Assembly (NCBI GenBank): GCA_025454275.1
Contig: JALOOS010000009.1
Location: 1-15,147, forward strand
Direction: 5' to 3'
Origin: Desulfobacterales bacterium
GTDB lineage: Bacteria; Desulfobacterota; Desulfobacteria; Desulfobacterales; SpSt-501
Length of the DNA stretch: 15,147 nt
Each line of letters begins with the position of its first letter. Within the stretch, counting starts at the first letter, position 1. Positions 8,926-15,023 of the stretch are shown here, one piece after another. Made by a program: the position numbers and the translations under genes. Under the pieces are notes generated by a model. It did not search any database and was not told the DNA's origin. It saw only the letters and a list, made by a program, of their open reading frames with translations.

Positions 8926-9979
8926 GCTGCAGGGCCTGGGCCTGGTAATGGGTGGTGAGCCCGTCGATCAACTCCTGGAGCTCCCCCTGCATCACGGCCT
9001 CCAGCCTGTAGAGGGTCAGGCCGATGCGGTGGTCGGTGACCCGGCTCTGGGGGAAATTGTAGGTCCGGATGCGCCCGCTGCGGTCCCCGGTGCCGACCTG
9101 GCTCTTGCGCTCTTCGGAGCGCTGGCGCTCCTGCTCCTGGGTTTTGATGTCGAGCAGCCGGGCCCGCAGCACCTTCAGGGCCTTGTTCTTATTTTTAAGC
9201 TGAGATTTCTCGTCCTGGCAAGTGACGACCAGCCCCGTCGGCAGGTGGGTGACCCGCACGGCCGAATCGGTCGTGTTGACGCTTTGCCCCCCGGGACCCG
9301 CCGAGCGGTAGACGTCGATCCGAAGCTCGTTGGGGTTGATCTCCACCTCGACCTCTTCGGCCTCGGGCAGGACCGCCACGGTGACGGCCGAAGTGTGAAT
9401 CCGCCCCTGGGTCTCGGTGACCGGGACGCGCTGGACGCGGTGGGTGCCGCTCTCGTACTTGAGCACGCTGTAGGCCCCCTTGCCCTGGATCATGGCGATC
9501 ACCTCCTTCAGCCCACCGACGCCCGTAGGATGCTGCGAGAGAATCTCCACCCGCCAGCCGCGGCCTTCGGCGTAGCGGGCGTACATGCGGAAAAGATCGC
9601 TCGCAAACAGCGCCGCCTCATCGCCCCCGGTCCCGGCCCGGATTTCAAGAATGATGTTTTTGTCGTCGCTGGGGTCTTTCGGCAGCAGCAGCAGCCTCAG
9701 CTCCTCCTCGAGGTGCGCCTGCTCCGCCGTGAGTGCGGCGAGCTCCTCCCGGGCCAGGCTGCAGATCTCGGCGTCGCCGTCGTTCAGGAGCTCGCGGCTC
9801 CCGGCGATGCGGTCAAGGGTCTCCTTGTAGCGACGGAACACCGGCACGATCTTGCCGAGCTCGGCATGCTCGCGCACCGTCCGCTGGTAGGCCTCGCGCT
9901 GGCCGATCACGGCGGGGTCGCTCAGCTGCCGCTCGAGCTCGACGAACCGCTGCTCGGCGCCTTGCAGTTTTTCGTACAT
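8897..9979 (-). CDS. prfA: Peptide chain release factor 1
   Basis: A 360-residue class I release factor reading UAA and UAG. The GGQ motif at 230-232, in a SAGPGGQSVNTTDSA context, triggers peptide release. The anticodon-like tripeptide is PVT at 186-188 (PAT in E. coli), within the segment RVPVTETQGRIHTSA that marks RF1 rather than RF2. The N-terminal coiled-coil domain spans about 1-100. The ATG at 9979 follows GGGTGAT closely. Its Gln232 is the expected substrate of PrmC, encoded by the overlapping downstream gene. Length is exactly typical. Confidence 0.98.
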   Translation of the reverse strand: MYEKLQGAEQRFVELERQLSDPAVIGQREAYQRTVREHAELGKIVPVFRRYKETLDRIAGSRELLNDGDAEICSLAREELAALTAEQAHLEEELRLLLLPKDPSDDKNIILEIRAGTGGDEAALFASDLFRMYARYAEGRGWRVEILSQHPTGVGGLKEVIAMIQGKGAYSVLKYESGTHRVQRVPVTETQGRIHTSAVTVAVLPEAEEVEVEINPNELRIDVYRSAGPGGQSVNTTDSAVRVTHLPTGLVVTCQDEKSQLKNKNKALKVLRARLLDIKTQEQERQRSEERKSQVGTGDRSGRIRTYNFPQSRVTDHRIGLTLYRLEAVMQGELQELIDGLTTHYQAQALQHADSLSARG

Positions 9980-10044
9980 GGATCACCCATCGGGTCGCTG
10001 AAACAGCTCCACGGGACCGAGCCGCACGGCCCCACCCGTCCCCG

Positions 10045-10090
10045 AAAAACAAGGAGGGCGAGACGCCGCCGACAGCAGCTCCCCGCCCTC
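10045..10090 (-). terminator. Possible intrinsic terminator between rpmE and prfA
   Basis: On the minus strand GAGGGCG (10084-10090) and CGCCCTC (10054-10060) form a 7-bp perfect stem around a GC-rich loop of 23 nt that can fold further. The sequence CTTGTTTTT follows. The loop is long and the stem short, so termination may be weak. If active, it would separate rho-rpmE from prfA and the rest of the train. Confidence 0.35.
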
Positions 10091-10098
10091 TCCCGGGG

Positions 10099-10114
10099 CC
10101 GTCACCGGTGACGG
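10099..10114. repeat. Perfect 16-bp palindrome in the rpmE-prfA gap
   Basis: CCGTCACCGGTGACGG reads the same on both strands. It lies in the 213-bp gap between rpmE (ends 10193) and prfA (starts 9979), just upstream of the possible terminator. It could be an operator or an RNA hairpin; no function is recognised. Confidence 0.5.
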
Positions 10115-10192
10115 GCGACCGCCCGCGCTCCGGGGAATCCAGCGCGGCTTCGATTTAAGCGTGCGTCACGGAGGCGCTGGCGGAGGGGAGTT

Positions 10193-10414
10193 CTACGATG
10201 CCTTTTCCTGGCTCTGAAATTTCGCGTATTTTTTGCGGAAGCGTTCGATGCGGCCGGCCGTATCCACCAGCTTCTGCTTGCCCGTGAAGAAAGGGTGACA
10301 GCTGGAGCAGATTTCGACCGTGATGTTGTCCCGGGTCGAGCCGACCTCGATCTCGTTGCCGCAGGCGCAGCGGATTTTGGTCTGCGCGTATTTCGGGTGA
10401 ATGTCCTTTTTCAT
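10193..10414 (-). CDS. rpmE: 50S ribosomal protein L31 (bL31), zinc-binding form
   Basis: A 73-residue protein of the large subunit near the central protuberance and intersubunit bridges. It starts MKKDIHPKY and keeps all four zinc ligands, C16, C18, C36 and C39, so it is the C+ form; the C- paralogue often made in zinc starvation lacks them. CHPFFTGKQKLVDTAGRI is the family signature. The ATG at 10414 has AAGGGGG about 9 nt upstream. It lies 40 bp after rho in a conserved rho-rpmE-prfA-prmC order. No terminator is seen between rho and rpmE. Confidence 0.97.
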   Translation of the reverse strand: MKKDIHPKYAQTKIRCACGNEIEVGSTRDNITVEICSSCHPFFTGKQKLVDTAGRIERFRKKYAKFQSQEKAS

Positions 10415-10454
10415 GACGAAAGCCCCCTTGATCCAGGATGGTCTGAACGCGACC

Positions 10455-11702
10455 TTAGGCGTTCATGGAATTTAAAAACTCTCTATTATTCTTCGTTCCT
10501 TTCATTTTTTCAAGCAAAAACTCCATGCTGTCCACCGTGTTCAGGGTGGTCAGCAGCTTGCGCAGGATCCAAACCCGGTTCAGCACGTCGCTTTCGAGCA
10601 GGAGCTCCTCCTTGCGGGTCCCGGAGCGTTTGATGTCGACGGCCGGGAAGACGCGCTTGTCGGAAAGCTTGCGGTCGAGCTGGATTTCGGCGTTGCCGGT
10701 GCCCTTGAACTCCTCGAAGATCACCTCGTCCATGCGGCTGCCGGTGTCGATCAGCGCGGTCGCGATGATGGTCAGGCTGCCGCCCTCCTCGATGTTGCGG
10801 GCCGCTCCGAAGAAGCGCTTGGGCCGCTGCAGCGCGTTCGAGTCGACGCCGCCGGAGAGGATCTTGCCGCTCGGGGGCACCACCGCGTTGTGGGCCCGCG
10901 CCAGCCGCGTGATGCTGTCCAGCAGAATGACCACGTCCTTTTTGTGTTCGACCAGCCGCTTGGCTTTCTCGATCACCATCTCGGCCACCTGCACGTGGCG
11001 CTCGGCGGGCTCATCGAAAGTGGAGCTGATCACCTCCGCGTTCACCGTGCGCTCCATGTCGGTCACCTCCTCGGGCCGCTCGTCGATCAGCAGCACGAAG
11101 GGGACGACGTCCTTGTGGCTCTTGATGATCGCGTTGGCGATGGACTGGAGCAGCATGGTCTTGCCGGAGCGCGGCGGGGAGACGATCAGGCAGCGCTGGC
11201 CGAAGCCGATCGGCACCATGAGGTCCAGGATGCGGGTGGAGAAGTTCTCCGGGTCGGACTCGAGGTTGGTCTTGCGGTTGGGGTAGAGGGGGGTCAGGTT
11301 GTCGAAGAGGATCTTGTCGCGCGCCACCTCGGGGTCCTCGTAGTTCACCGCCTCGACCTTGAGCAGCGCAAAATAGCGCTCGGACTCCTTCGGCTGCCGG
11401 ATCTGCCCGGAAATGGTGTCCCCCGTGCGCAGGCTGAAGCGCCGGATCTGGGAGGGCGAGACGTAGATGTCGTCGGGTCCCGGCAGGTAATTGGAGCTGG
11501 GCGAGCGCAGGAAGCCGAACCCGTCCGGCAGGATCTCCAGGGTTCCCTCCCCGTAGATGCTGCCGTTTTTTTCGATCTGGCTCTGAAGCAAGGCGAACAT
11601 CAGCTCCTGCTTGCGCATGTTCGAGGCGCCTTCGATGTTGAAGTGACGCGCCATCTGCATCAGTTCGCTGATCTTCTTTTCTTTGAGTTCGGCGATGTTC
11701 AT
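10455..11702 (-). CDS. rho: Transcription termination factor Rho
   Basis: A 415-residue hexameric RNA-dependent ATPase/translocase that ends transcription. The N-terminal helical region begins MNIAELKEKKISELM. The primary RNA-binding fold carries DGFGFLRSP at 60-68 (RNP1-like). The Walker A motif PPRSGKT is at 176-182, Walker B VVILLDS near 257-263, the Q-loop LSGGVDSNALQRPKRFFGA at 282-300, the R-loop EFKGTGNAEI at 331-340 and the arginine-finger region GTRKEELL near 361-368. There is no large insertion between the N-terminal and RNA-binding domains, unlike the actinobacterial form. Start ATG at 11702 has GGAGGGG about 8-11 nt upstream. A strong promoter and a leader of about 310 nt lie upstream; Rho limits its own expression by leader attenuation in other bacteria. 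Confidence 0.98.
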   Translation of the reverse strand: MNIAELKEKKISELMQMARHFNIEGASNMRKQELMFALLQSQIEKNGSIYGEGTLEILPDGFGFLRSPSSNYLPGPDDIYVSPSQIRRFSLRTGDTISGQIRQPKESERYFALLKVEAVNYEDPEVARDKILFDNLTPLYPNRKTNLESDPENFSTRILDLMVPIGFGQRCLIVSPPRSGKTMLLQSIANAIIKSHKDVVPFVLLIDERPEEVTDMERTVNAEVISSTFDEPAERHVQVAEMVIEKAKRLVEHKKDVVILLDSITRLARAHNAVVPPSGKILSGGVDSNALQRPKRFFGAARNIEEGGSLTIIATALIDTGSRMDEVIFEEFKGTGNAEIQLDRKLSDKRVFPAVDIKRSGTRKEELLLESDVLNRVWILRKLLTTLNTVDSMEFLLEKMKGTKNNREFLNSMNA

Positions 11703-12015
11703 GGAGTGAGGCCCCTCCGGCTGAAAGTTAGTATGCGGCGACGCTCAACGGCGGCTCGCCCCTGCGCGCGCTGCGACGGCAGCAAGTGATGACCGCTTCC
11801 GGGCTGAACCCTCAAGCGGCAAACTGGCACTGATCATACCGATGCTCGAAAACCCATGATGTCAAAAGAGTCCAGCAGGAAAAATTTCAACCGACATGTC
11901 CAGGGGCCGGGTGGAGATGATCCGGAACCGTGCCGGTCGAATCAGGAGGATTTTAAGGCGATCGAAGCTGTGAATCCTCACAAAGGGCGGGTGACACTCT
12001 TCCTTTTGTTTTTCC
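11703..12015 (-). promoter_or_regulatory. Long 5' leader of rho with possible alternative hairpins
   Basis: This gene-free stretch lies between the candidate rho promoter and the rho start. On the minus strand TGTGA-GGAT-TCACA (11969-11982) forms a small hairpin. Its GAGGATT can instead pair with a downstream AATCCTC (11946-11952), so the two structures exclude each other. A second hairpin at 11793-11819 has CCGCTT/AAGCGG outer and GGG/CCC inner pairs. Two tiny open frames occur (MSVEIFPAGLF and MGFRASV) without good ribosome sites. A long leader is expected for rho autoregulation, but the sequence does not prove a mechanism here. Confidence 0.4.
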
Positions 12016-12022
12016 AGTGATA

Positions 12023-12051
12023 TTATTATATACCCTTGCACCGGCTGTCAA
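12023..12051 (-). promoter_or_regulatory. Sigma-70 promoter for rho
   Basis: The minus strand has a perfect -35 TTGACA (12046-12051). The -10 region is TATAATAATAT: TAATAA at 17-bp spacing (12023-12028), or TATAAT at 15-bp spacing (12025-12030). It lies just after the adk terminator and reads toward rho, with a start site expected near 12015. This is the strongest promoter-like sequence in the window. Confidence 0.75.
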
Positions 12052-12125
12052 GCAGTTTCGTCTGTGCGGGCCGAAGCGGTCTCCCTGGCCCGGCCGCCCT
12101 CGGCGTCATCGGATGCGGCGGCACC

Positions 12126-12169
12126 TATAGAAAACGGCCCTCACCGCGCTGCGGGCGGTCAGGGCCGTT
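12126..12169 (-). terminator. Intrinsic terminator after adk
   Basis: On the minus strand AACGGCCCT (12161-12169) pairs with AGGGCCGTT (12133-12141), and ACCGC pairs with GCGGT inside, giving a long GC-rich stem. TTTTCTAT follows. It starts about 32 bp after the adk stop and makes adk a separate transcription unit from rho. Confidence 0.8.
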
Positions 12170-12201
12170 GGTTCCACGCTCGTATGGCGTAAACCGGGAG
12201 T

Positions 12202-12867
12202 CTACTTCGCCAGCGCATCCAGTGCGTTAAAGATCTGGTCGCGGATCTGCTCCACTTTTCCGATCCCGTGGATCCGAATGTATTGCGGCGCCTTCTTGTC
12301 CCCCGATTCCTTCCACTTCTTGTAGTAGCCGATCAGCGGCTCGGTCTGGTTGTGATAGACCTCCAGGCGCTTCTTGACCGTCTCCTCCTTGTCGTCGTCG
12401 CGCTGGATCAGCGGCTCCCCGGTGACGTCGTCCTTGCCGGCCGCCTTGGGGGGATTGAAGATGATGTGGTAGGTGCGACCGCTGGCAAGGTGCACCCGCC
12501 GGCCGCTCATGCGCTTGATGATCTCCTCATCGGGCACGTCCACGTCGACCACCGCATCGATCGGAACCCCGGCCGCCTTCATGGCGTCCGCCTGCGGGAT
12601 GGTGCGCGGGAAGCCGTCGAACAGGAAGCCCTTCTGGCAGTCGGCCTCCTTGATCCGCTCCTTCACCAGCCCGATGATCACCTCGTCCGGAACGAGTTGC
12701 CCGGCGTCCATCACGGCCTTGGCCTTCTTGCCGAGCTCGGTGCCGGCCTTGACCGCGGCGCGCAGCATGTCCCCGGTCGAGATCTGCGGAATGTGGTAGC
12801 GCTCCTTGATGTAGTTGGCCTGGGTGCCCTTGCCTGCTCCGGGACCGCCTAACAGAATCAGACGCAT
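12202..12867 (-). CDS. adk: Adenylate kinase
   Basis: A 221-residue enzyme that interconverts ATP + AMP and two ADP. The P-loop GGPGAGKGT is at 7-15, the AMP-binding STGDMLRAAV near 30-39, GFLFDGFPRT near 80-89 and a long LID (RRVHLASGRTYHIIFNPP onward). The LID has no zinc cysteines, so it is the non-zinc long type common in Gram-negatives. ATG at 12867 has a near-perfect Shine-Dalgarno sequence. In many bacteria adk lies after secY in the ribosomal-protein region; here it stands alone with its own promoters and terminator, divergent from rpsU. Confidence 0.98.
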   Translation of the reverse strand: MRLILLGGPGAGKGTQANYIKERYHIPQISTGDMLRAAVKAGTELGKKAKAVMDAGQLVPDEVIIGLVKERIKEADCQKGFLFDGFPRTIPQADAMKAAGVPIDAVVDVDVPDEEIIKRMSGRRVHLASGRTYHIIFNPPKAAGKDDVTGEPLIQRDDDKEETVKKRLEVYHNQTEPLIGYYKKWKESGDKKAPQYIRIHGIGKVEQIRDQIFNALDALAK

Positions 12868-12872
12868 GCGAG

Positions 12873-12880
12873 ACCTCCTT
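12873..12880 (-). promoter_or_regulatory. Consensus ribosome binding site of adk
   Basis: AAGGAGGT on the minus strand, 5 nt before the adk ATG. It is the best Shine-Dalgarno match seen in the window and supports high adk translation. Confidence 0.8.
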
Positions 12881-12932
12881 GAAGGGATGAAGTGGATGAG
12901 TGAGAATAAGACCTTGATTTTGTTGGCGGCAG

Positions 12933-12961
12933 AGTATGGCGAAACCCGGCCGGGCTGTCAA
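12933..12961 (-). promoter_or_regulatory. adk promoter P1 (proximal)
   Basis: Minus strand: TTGACA (12956-12961), a 17-bp spacer and CATACT (12933-12938). The -35 is perfect and the -10 matches four of six, including the key A and final T. The expected start site is about 60 bp upstream of the adk ATG. Confidence 0.65.
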
Positions 12962-12965
12962 GACA

Positions 12966-12992
12966 ATTGTACCCGCAAATTTCTCTTGTCAA
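12966..12992 (-). promoter_or_regulatory. adk promoter P2 (distal), sharing its -35 with the rpsU promoter
   Basis: Minus strand: TTGACA (12987-12992), a 15-bp spacer and TACAAT (12966-12971). Reading the -35 as TTTGAC gives 16 bp. The spacing is short, so confidence is lower than for P1. Confidence 0.4.
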
Positions 12993-13014
12993 ACCGGTGA
13001 TTCACCGCTATAAA
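12986..13014 (+). promoter_or_regulatory. rpsU promoter
   Basis: Plus strand: TTGTCA (12986-12991), a 17-bp spacer and TATAAA (13009-13014), so five of six in each box. It is about 80 bp upstream of rpsU and diverges from the adk promoters. Confidence 0.65.
12995..13007. promoter_or_regulatory. Operator-like dyad inside the rpsU promoter spacer
   Basis: CGGTGA-T-TCACCG is a perfect 6-bp inverted repeat with one central base, filling the space between the -35 and -10 of the rpsU promoter. A protein bound here would block RNA polymerase. No regulator is identified, and a half-site this short can occur by chance. Confidence 0.35.
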
Positions 13015-13082
13015 CAACACCTACGATGCGTGGAGTGATTTTCCCGCCGGGCGACGGTCATTGCCCGCGCACGGCGGAATGA

Positions 13083-13088
13083 AAGGGG
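13083..13088 (+). promoter_or_regulatory. Ribosome binding site deciding the rpsU start
   Basis: AAGGGG lies 8 nt before GTG at 13097 but only 2 nt before ATG at 13091. This favours the GTG start. Confidence 0.5.
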
Positions 13089-13096
13089 CGATGTGG

Positions 13097-13303
13097 GTGA
13101 AAGAAATCGAGGTCAAGGTCATCGACAACGACATCGAAAAAGCAATGCGCATTCTGAAGAAGAAAATTCAGAATGACGGTCTCTTCAAACGCTTGAAACT
13201 GAAAAAGAGCTATGAAAAGCCGAGCGAATTCCGCCGGCGCAAGCAGCGCGAAGCGCACCGAAGAGAACGAATTGCCGCGGCCCGGGCCGCACGGCGGCGC
13301 TAA
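13097..13303 (+). CDS. rpsU: 30S ribosomal protein S21 (bS21)
   Basis: A 68-residue basic protein of the small-subunit platform, near the 3' end of 16S rRNA, that helps initiation. EVKVIDNDIEKAMRILKKKI, the GLFKRLKLKKSYEKPSEFRRRK core and a very basic Arg/Lys/Ala tail match bS21. Candidate starts in frame are TTG 13061, ATG 13079, ATG 13091 and GTG 13097. GTG gives the usual MKEIEVKV-type N-terminus and has AAGGGG at the right distance, so it is chosen; ATG 13091 adds two residues and cannot be excluded. It has its own promoter and a strong terminator, so it is probably monocistronic. It is not next to dnaG-rpoD as in E. coli. Confidence 0.9.
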   Translation: MKEIEVKVIDNDIEKAMRILKKKIQNDGLFKRLKLKKSYEKPSEFRRRKQREAHRRERIAAARAARRR

Positions 13304-13324
13304 CCTCCGCGGCAACAAATCCCG

Positions 13325-13355
13325 AACCCGGTGGCGGCCGCCACCGGGTTTTTTT
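13325..13355 (+). terminator. Strong intrinsic terminator after rpsU
   Basis: Positions 13325-13350 are a perfect 26-bp palindrome (half-site AACCCGGTGGCGG). Its 3' TT begins a run of seven T residues ending at 13355. It starts 21 bp after the rpsU stop and ends 7 bp before the folC ATG. Confidence 0.92.
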
Positions 13356-13362
13356 ATGGCCG

Positions 13363-14664
13363 ATGCCGCACATTCGCACCCACGATGACTGCCTGAGGAC
13401 GATGTTCGCCCTGAGGCGATTCGGGATCAAGCTCGGTCTCGCCACCATGCGGCGCATGCTCGCCGGCCTGGGGCATCCCGAACGCCGCTTCCGCTCCATC
13501 CACATCGCCGGGACCAACGGCAAGGGGTCGGTCGCCTCCACGTTGGCCGCCATCCTGCGGCACGCCGGCTGCCGCGTGGGCCTCTACACTTCCCCGCACC
13601 TGGTGCGGTTCAACGAGCGCATTGCGATCGACGGCCGGGAGATATCGGACGCCGACATCGTGCGGCTCTACCGGCGGGTCGCACGGGTCGCCGTCGGCGG
13701 CCGTGAGCCGACCTTCTTCGAGTTCACCACCGCCATGGCCCTGGATGAGTTCGCGCGGCGCCGGGTCGACTGGGCCGTGATCGAGACCGGAATGGGCGGC
13801 CGGCTGGACGCAACCAACGTGATCCGGCCCGAGGTGAGCGTCATCACCAACATCTCCCGCGAGCACCGCGAGTACCTCGGCGCCACGATCCCGCAAATCG
13901 CCCATGAAAAAGCCGGCATCATCAAGCGTGCCCGGCCGGTGGTGACGGGGGTCCGGCAGGCCTCCGCACTCAAGGTGGTCCGCGAGCGGGCGCAGGCCCT
14001 CTCGTCCCCCCTCTACCGGCGGGGCCGGGATTTTTTCACCCGGCGGGAGCCCGGCGGCACCTTCACCTACCGCGGCATGGCCCACGTCTGGAAGGGGCTT
14101 GCCACCGCTCTGGAGGGCGCTCACCAGATCGAGAACGCCGCCCTCGTGCTCGCCGCCTGCGAGCTCCTGACGGCGCAGGTTCCGCATCTCACCCTCGACC
14201 ACATCCGCGCCGGTCTTGGCGGCGTCCGCTGGCCGGGCCGCCTCGAACGGGTCAGCGAGAACCCCCTCGTCATTTTCGACGGCGCCCACAATCTCGATGC
14301 CGCGCGGCAGCTCGCCCGCCACCTCACCGACCGTTTTTCAGGCCGCCCGATCACCCTCGTCGTGGGGATCCTGGACGACAAACCCTACCGCGCCATGCTG
14401 AAGCTCCTCGCCCCTTTGGCCACGCGGGTGATCGCGACCCAGGCGGCGATCAACCGCGCCCTGCCCGCTGCCCGCATCGCGGCGGCGGCGCGCCCGCTGG
14501 CACCCCGGGTGGTTGAAATTCCGGAGGTGGCAAAGGCCTTTGACCACGCGCTTGCGAGCGCCACTCCCGGAGGACTCACCCTCGTGGCGGGCTCCCTCTA
14601 TGTCGTCGGGGAGGCCAGGGCCGCCGTCGCTTCCGGGGCCGTCCGCCTGAAGCCCTTGACTTGA
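13363..14664 (+). CDS. folC: Dihydrofolate synthase / folylpolyglutamate synthase
   Basis: A 433-residue cytoplasmic Mur-ligase-family enzyme that adds glutamate to dihydropteroate and/or folates with ATP. The family N-terminus RRFGIKLGL is at 18-25, the P-loop GTNGKGS at 50-56, YTSPHLVRFNERI near 75-87, FFEFTTAMA near 118-126, ETGMGGRLDATN at 141-152, the conserved His at 168 (REHREYLG), HEKAGIIK at 181-188 and the C-terminal-domain DGAHNLDAAR motif. Length is normal. ATG at 13363 is the first start in this frame but has no Shine-Dalgarno sequence and sits right after the rpsU terminator. ATG at 13402 has GAGGA upstream but would remove conserved N-terminal residues. Whether it makes dihydrofolate, polyglutamates or both cannot be told. 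Confidence 0.95.
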   Translation: MPHIRTHDDCLRTMFALRRFGIKLGLATMRRMLAGLGHPERRFRSIHIAGTNGKGSVASTLAAILRHAGCRVGLYTSPHLVRFNERIAIDGREISDADIVRLYRRVARVAVGGREPTFFEFTTAMALDEFARRRVDWAVIETGMGGRLDATNVIRPEVSVITNISREHREYLGATIPQIAHEKAGIIKRARPVVTGVRQASALKVVRERAQALSSPLYRRGRDFFTRREPGGTFTYRGMAHVWKGLATALEGAHQIENAALVLAACELLTAQVPHLTLDHIRAGLGGVRWPGRLERVSENPLVIFDGAHNLDAARQLARHLTDRFSGRPITLVVGILDDKPYRAMLKLLAPLATRVIATQAAINRALPAARIAAAARPLAPRVVEIPEVAKAFDHALASATPGGLTLVAGSLYVVGEARAAVASGAVRLKPLT

Positions 14665-14698
14665 GCGCGACGATCAACTAACACAGGGCTGCAGTGGT

Positions 14699-14856
14699 TA
14701 GAACTGGTTTCAAAACCTCGGATCACGGTTGCGGGCAAGGCGCAGGCCGAATCGAAAGCGCAGCAACCTTTACAGGTTGTGAGCACGTTCGAGAGGCCTG
14801 AAATCCCGCCATGGCGGGACCCCCAGCCGTTAGACAGGGTTTTGAAACCAGTTCTA
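14699..14856. mobile_element. 158-bp MITE-like or structured-RNA element with 19-bp terminal inverted repeats
   Basis: The left arm TAGAACTGGTTTCAAAACC (14699-14717) and the right arm (14838-14856) are perfect 19-bp inverted repeats. Inside, 14725-14735 pairs with 14820-14830 over 11 positions (one G-T wobble, one C-C mismatch). Two further hairpins fill the centre. One runs 14743-14800 (CAGGCC/GGCCTG, then TCGAA/TTCGA, then CAACCT-TTAC-AGGTTG at 14764-14779). The other is the palindrome TCCCGCCATGGCGGGA at 14804-14819. There is no coding potential. Outer TA dinucleotides at both ends fit a Tc1/IS630-type non-autonomous element inserted at TA, as in other bacterial MITEs; a structured RNA is the alternative. 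The right end abuts the tRNA gene. Confidence 0.6.
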
Positions 14857-14932
14857 GCGCCCGTAGCTCAGGGGATAGAGCGTCAGCCTCCGGAGCTGAA
14901 AGCCGCTGGTTCAAGTCCAGCCGGGCGCACCA
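14857..14932 (+). tRNA. tRNA-Arg (anticodon CCG), CCA encoded
   Basis: A 76-nt gene. Acceptor GCGCCCG (14857-14863) pairs with CGGGCGC (14922-14928), followed by A and an encoded CCA. The D arm is GCTC...GAGC, the anticodon stem TCAGC/GCTGA with loop CTCCGGA gives anticodon CCG (reads CGG arginine codons), and the T arm is GCTGG-TTCAAGT-CCAGC. All arms pair fully. The 158-bp inverted-repeat element ends one base before it, and a terminator follows. Confidence 0.97.
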
Positions 14933-14945
14933 CCCACCAGGATAG

Positions 14946-14978
14946 AGAGGGCTTAGATCAACGTCTAAGTCCTCTTTT
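14946..14978 (+). terminator. Intrinsic terminator after tRNA-Arg
   Basis: AGAGGGCTTAGA (14946-14957) pairs with TCTAAGTCCTCT (14964-14975) over 12 bp with one G-U, with a 6-nt loop and TTTT at 14975-14978. It starts 13 bp after the tRNA CCA. Confidence 0.8.
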
Positions 14979-15023
14979 CATTCCGCGGCCGGCGACTCCT
15001 TCGGCGGCGGGGGGGAGATACGC

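Noticed and set aside
8819..10111. 430-codon plus-strand open frame
   Set aside because: It is antisense to prmC and prfA and has no recognisable domain.
11833..11865. Second rho promoter (TTGACA and TATGAT on the minus strand)
   Set aside because: The spacer is 21 bp, too long for sigma-70. The promoter at 12023-12051 is far better.
13356..13388. Short ORF starting at ATG 13356 (MADAAHSHPR)
   Set aside because: It has ten codons in a different frame overlapping the folC start, with no ribosome site.
14690..14780. A degenerate tRNA suggested by GCAGTGGTTAGAAC resembling a D arm
   Set aside because: No acceptor, anticodon and T arms could be paired in register.
14699..14856. Integron attC site (GTTAGAC at 14829-14835 fits the GTTRRRY core)
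   Set aside because: The matching RYYYAAC core is absent at the other end, and the 19-bp repeats extend beyond the core, unlike attC geometry. No integrase or cassette is nearby.
14699..14856. Retron-like ncRNA (terminal inverted repeats around hairpins)
   Set aside because: No reverse transcriptase gene is present beside it, and the tRNA begins where the repeat ends.
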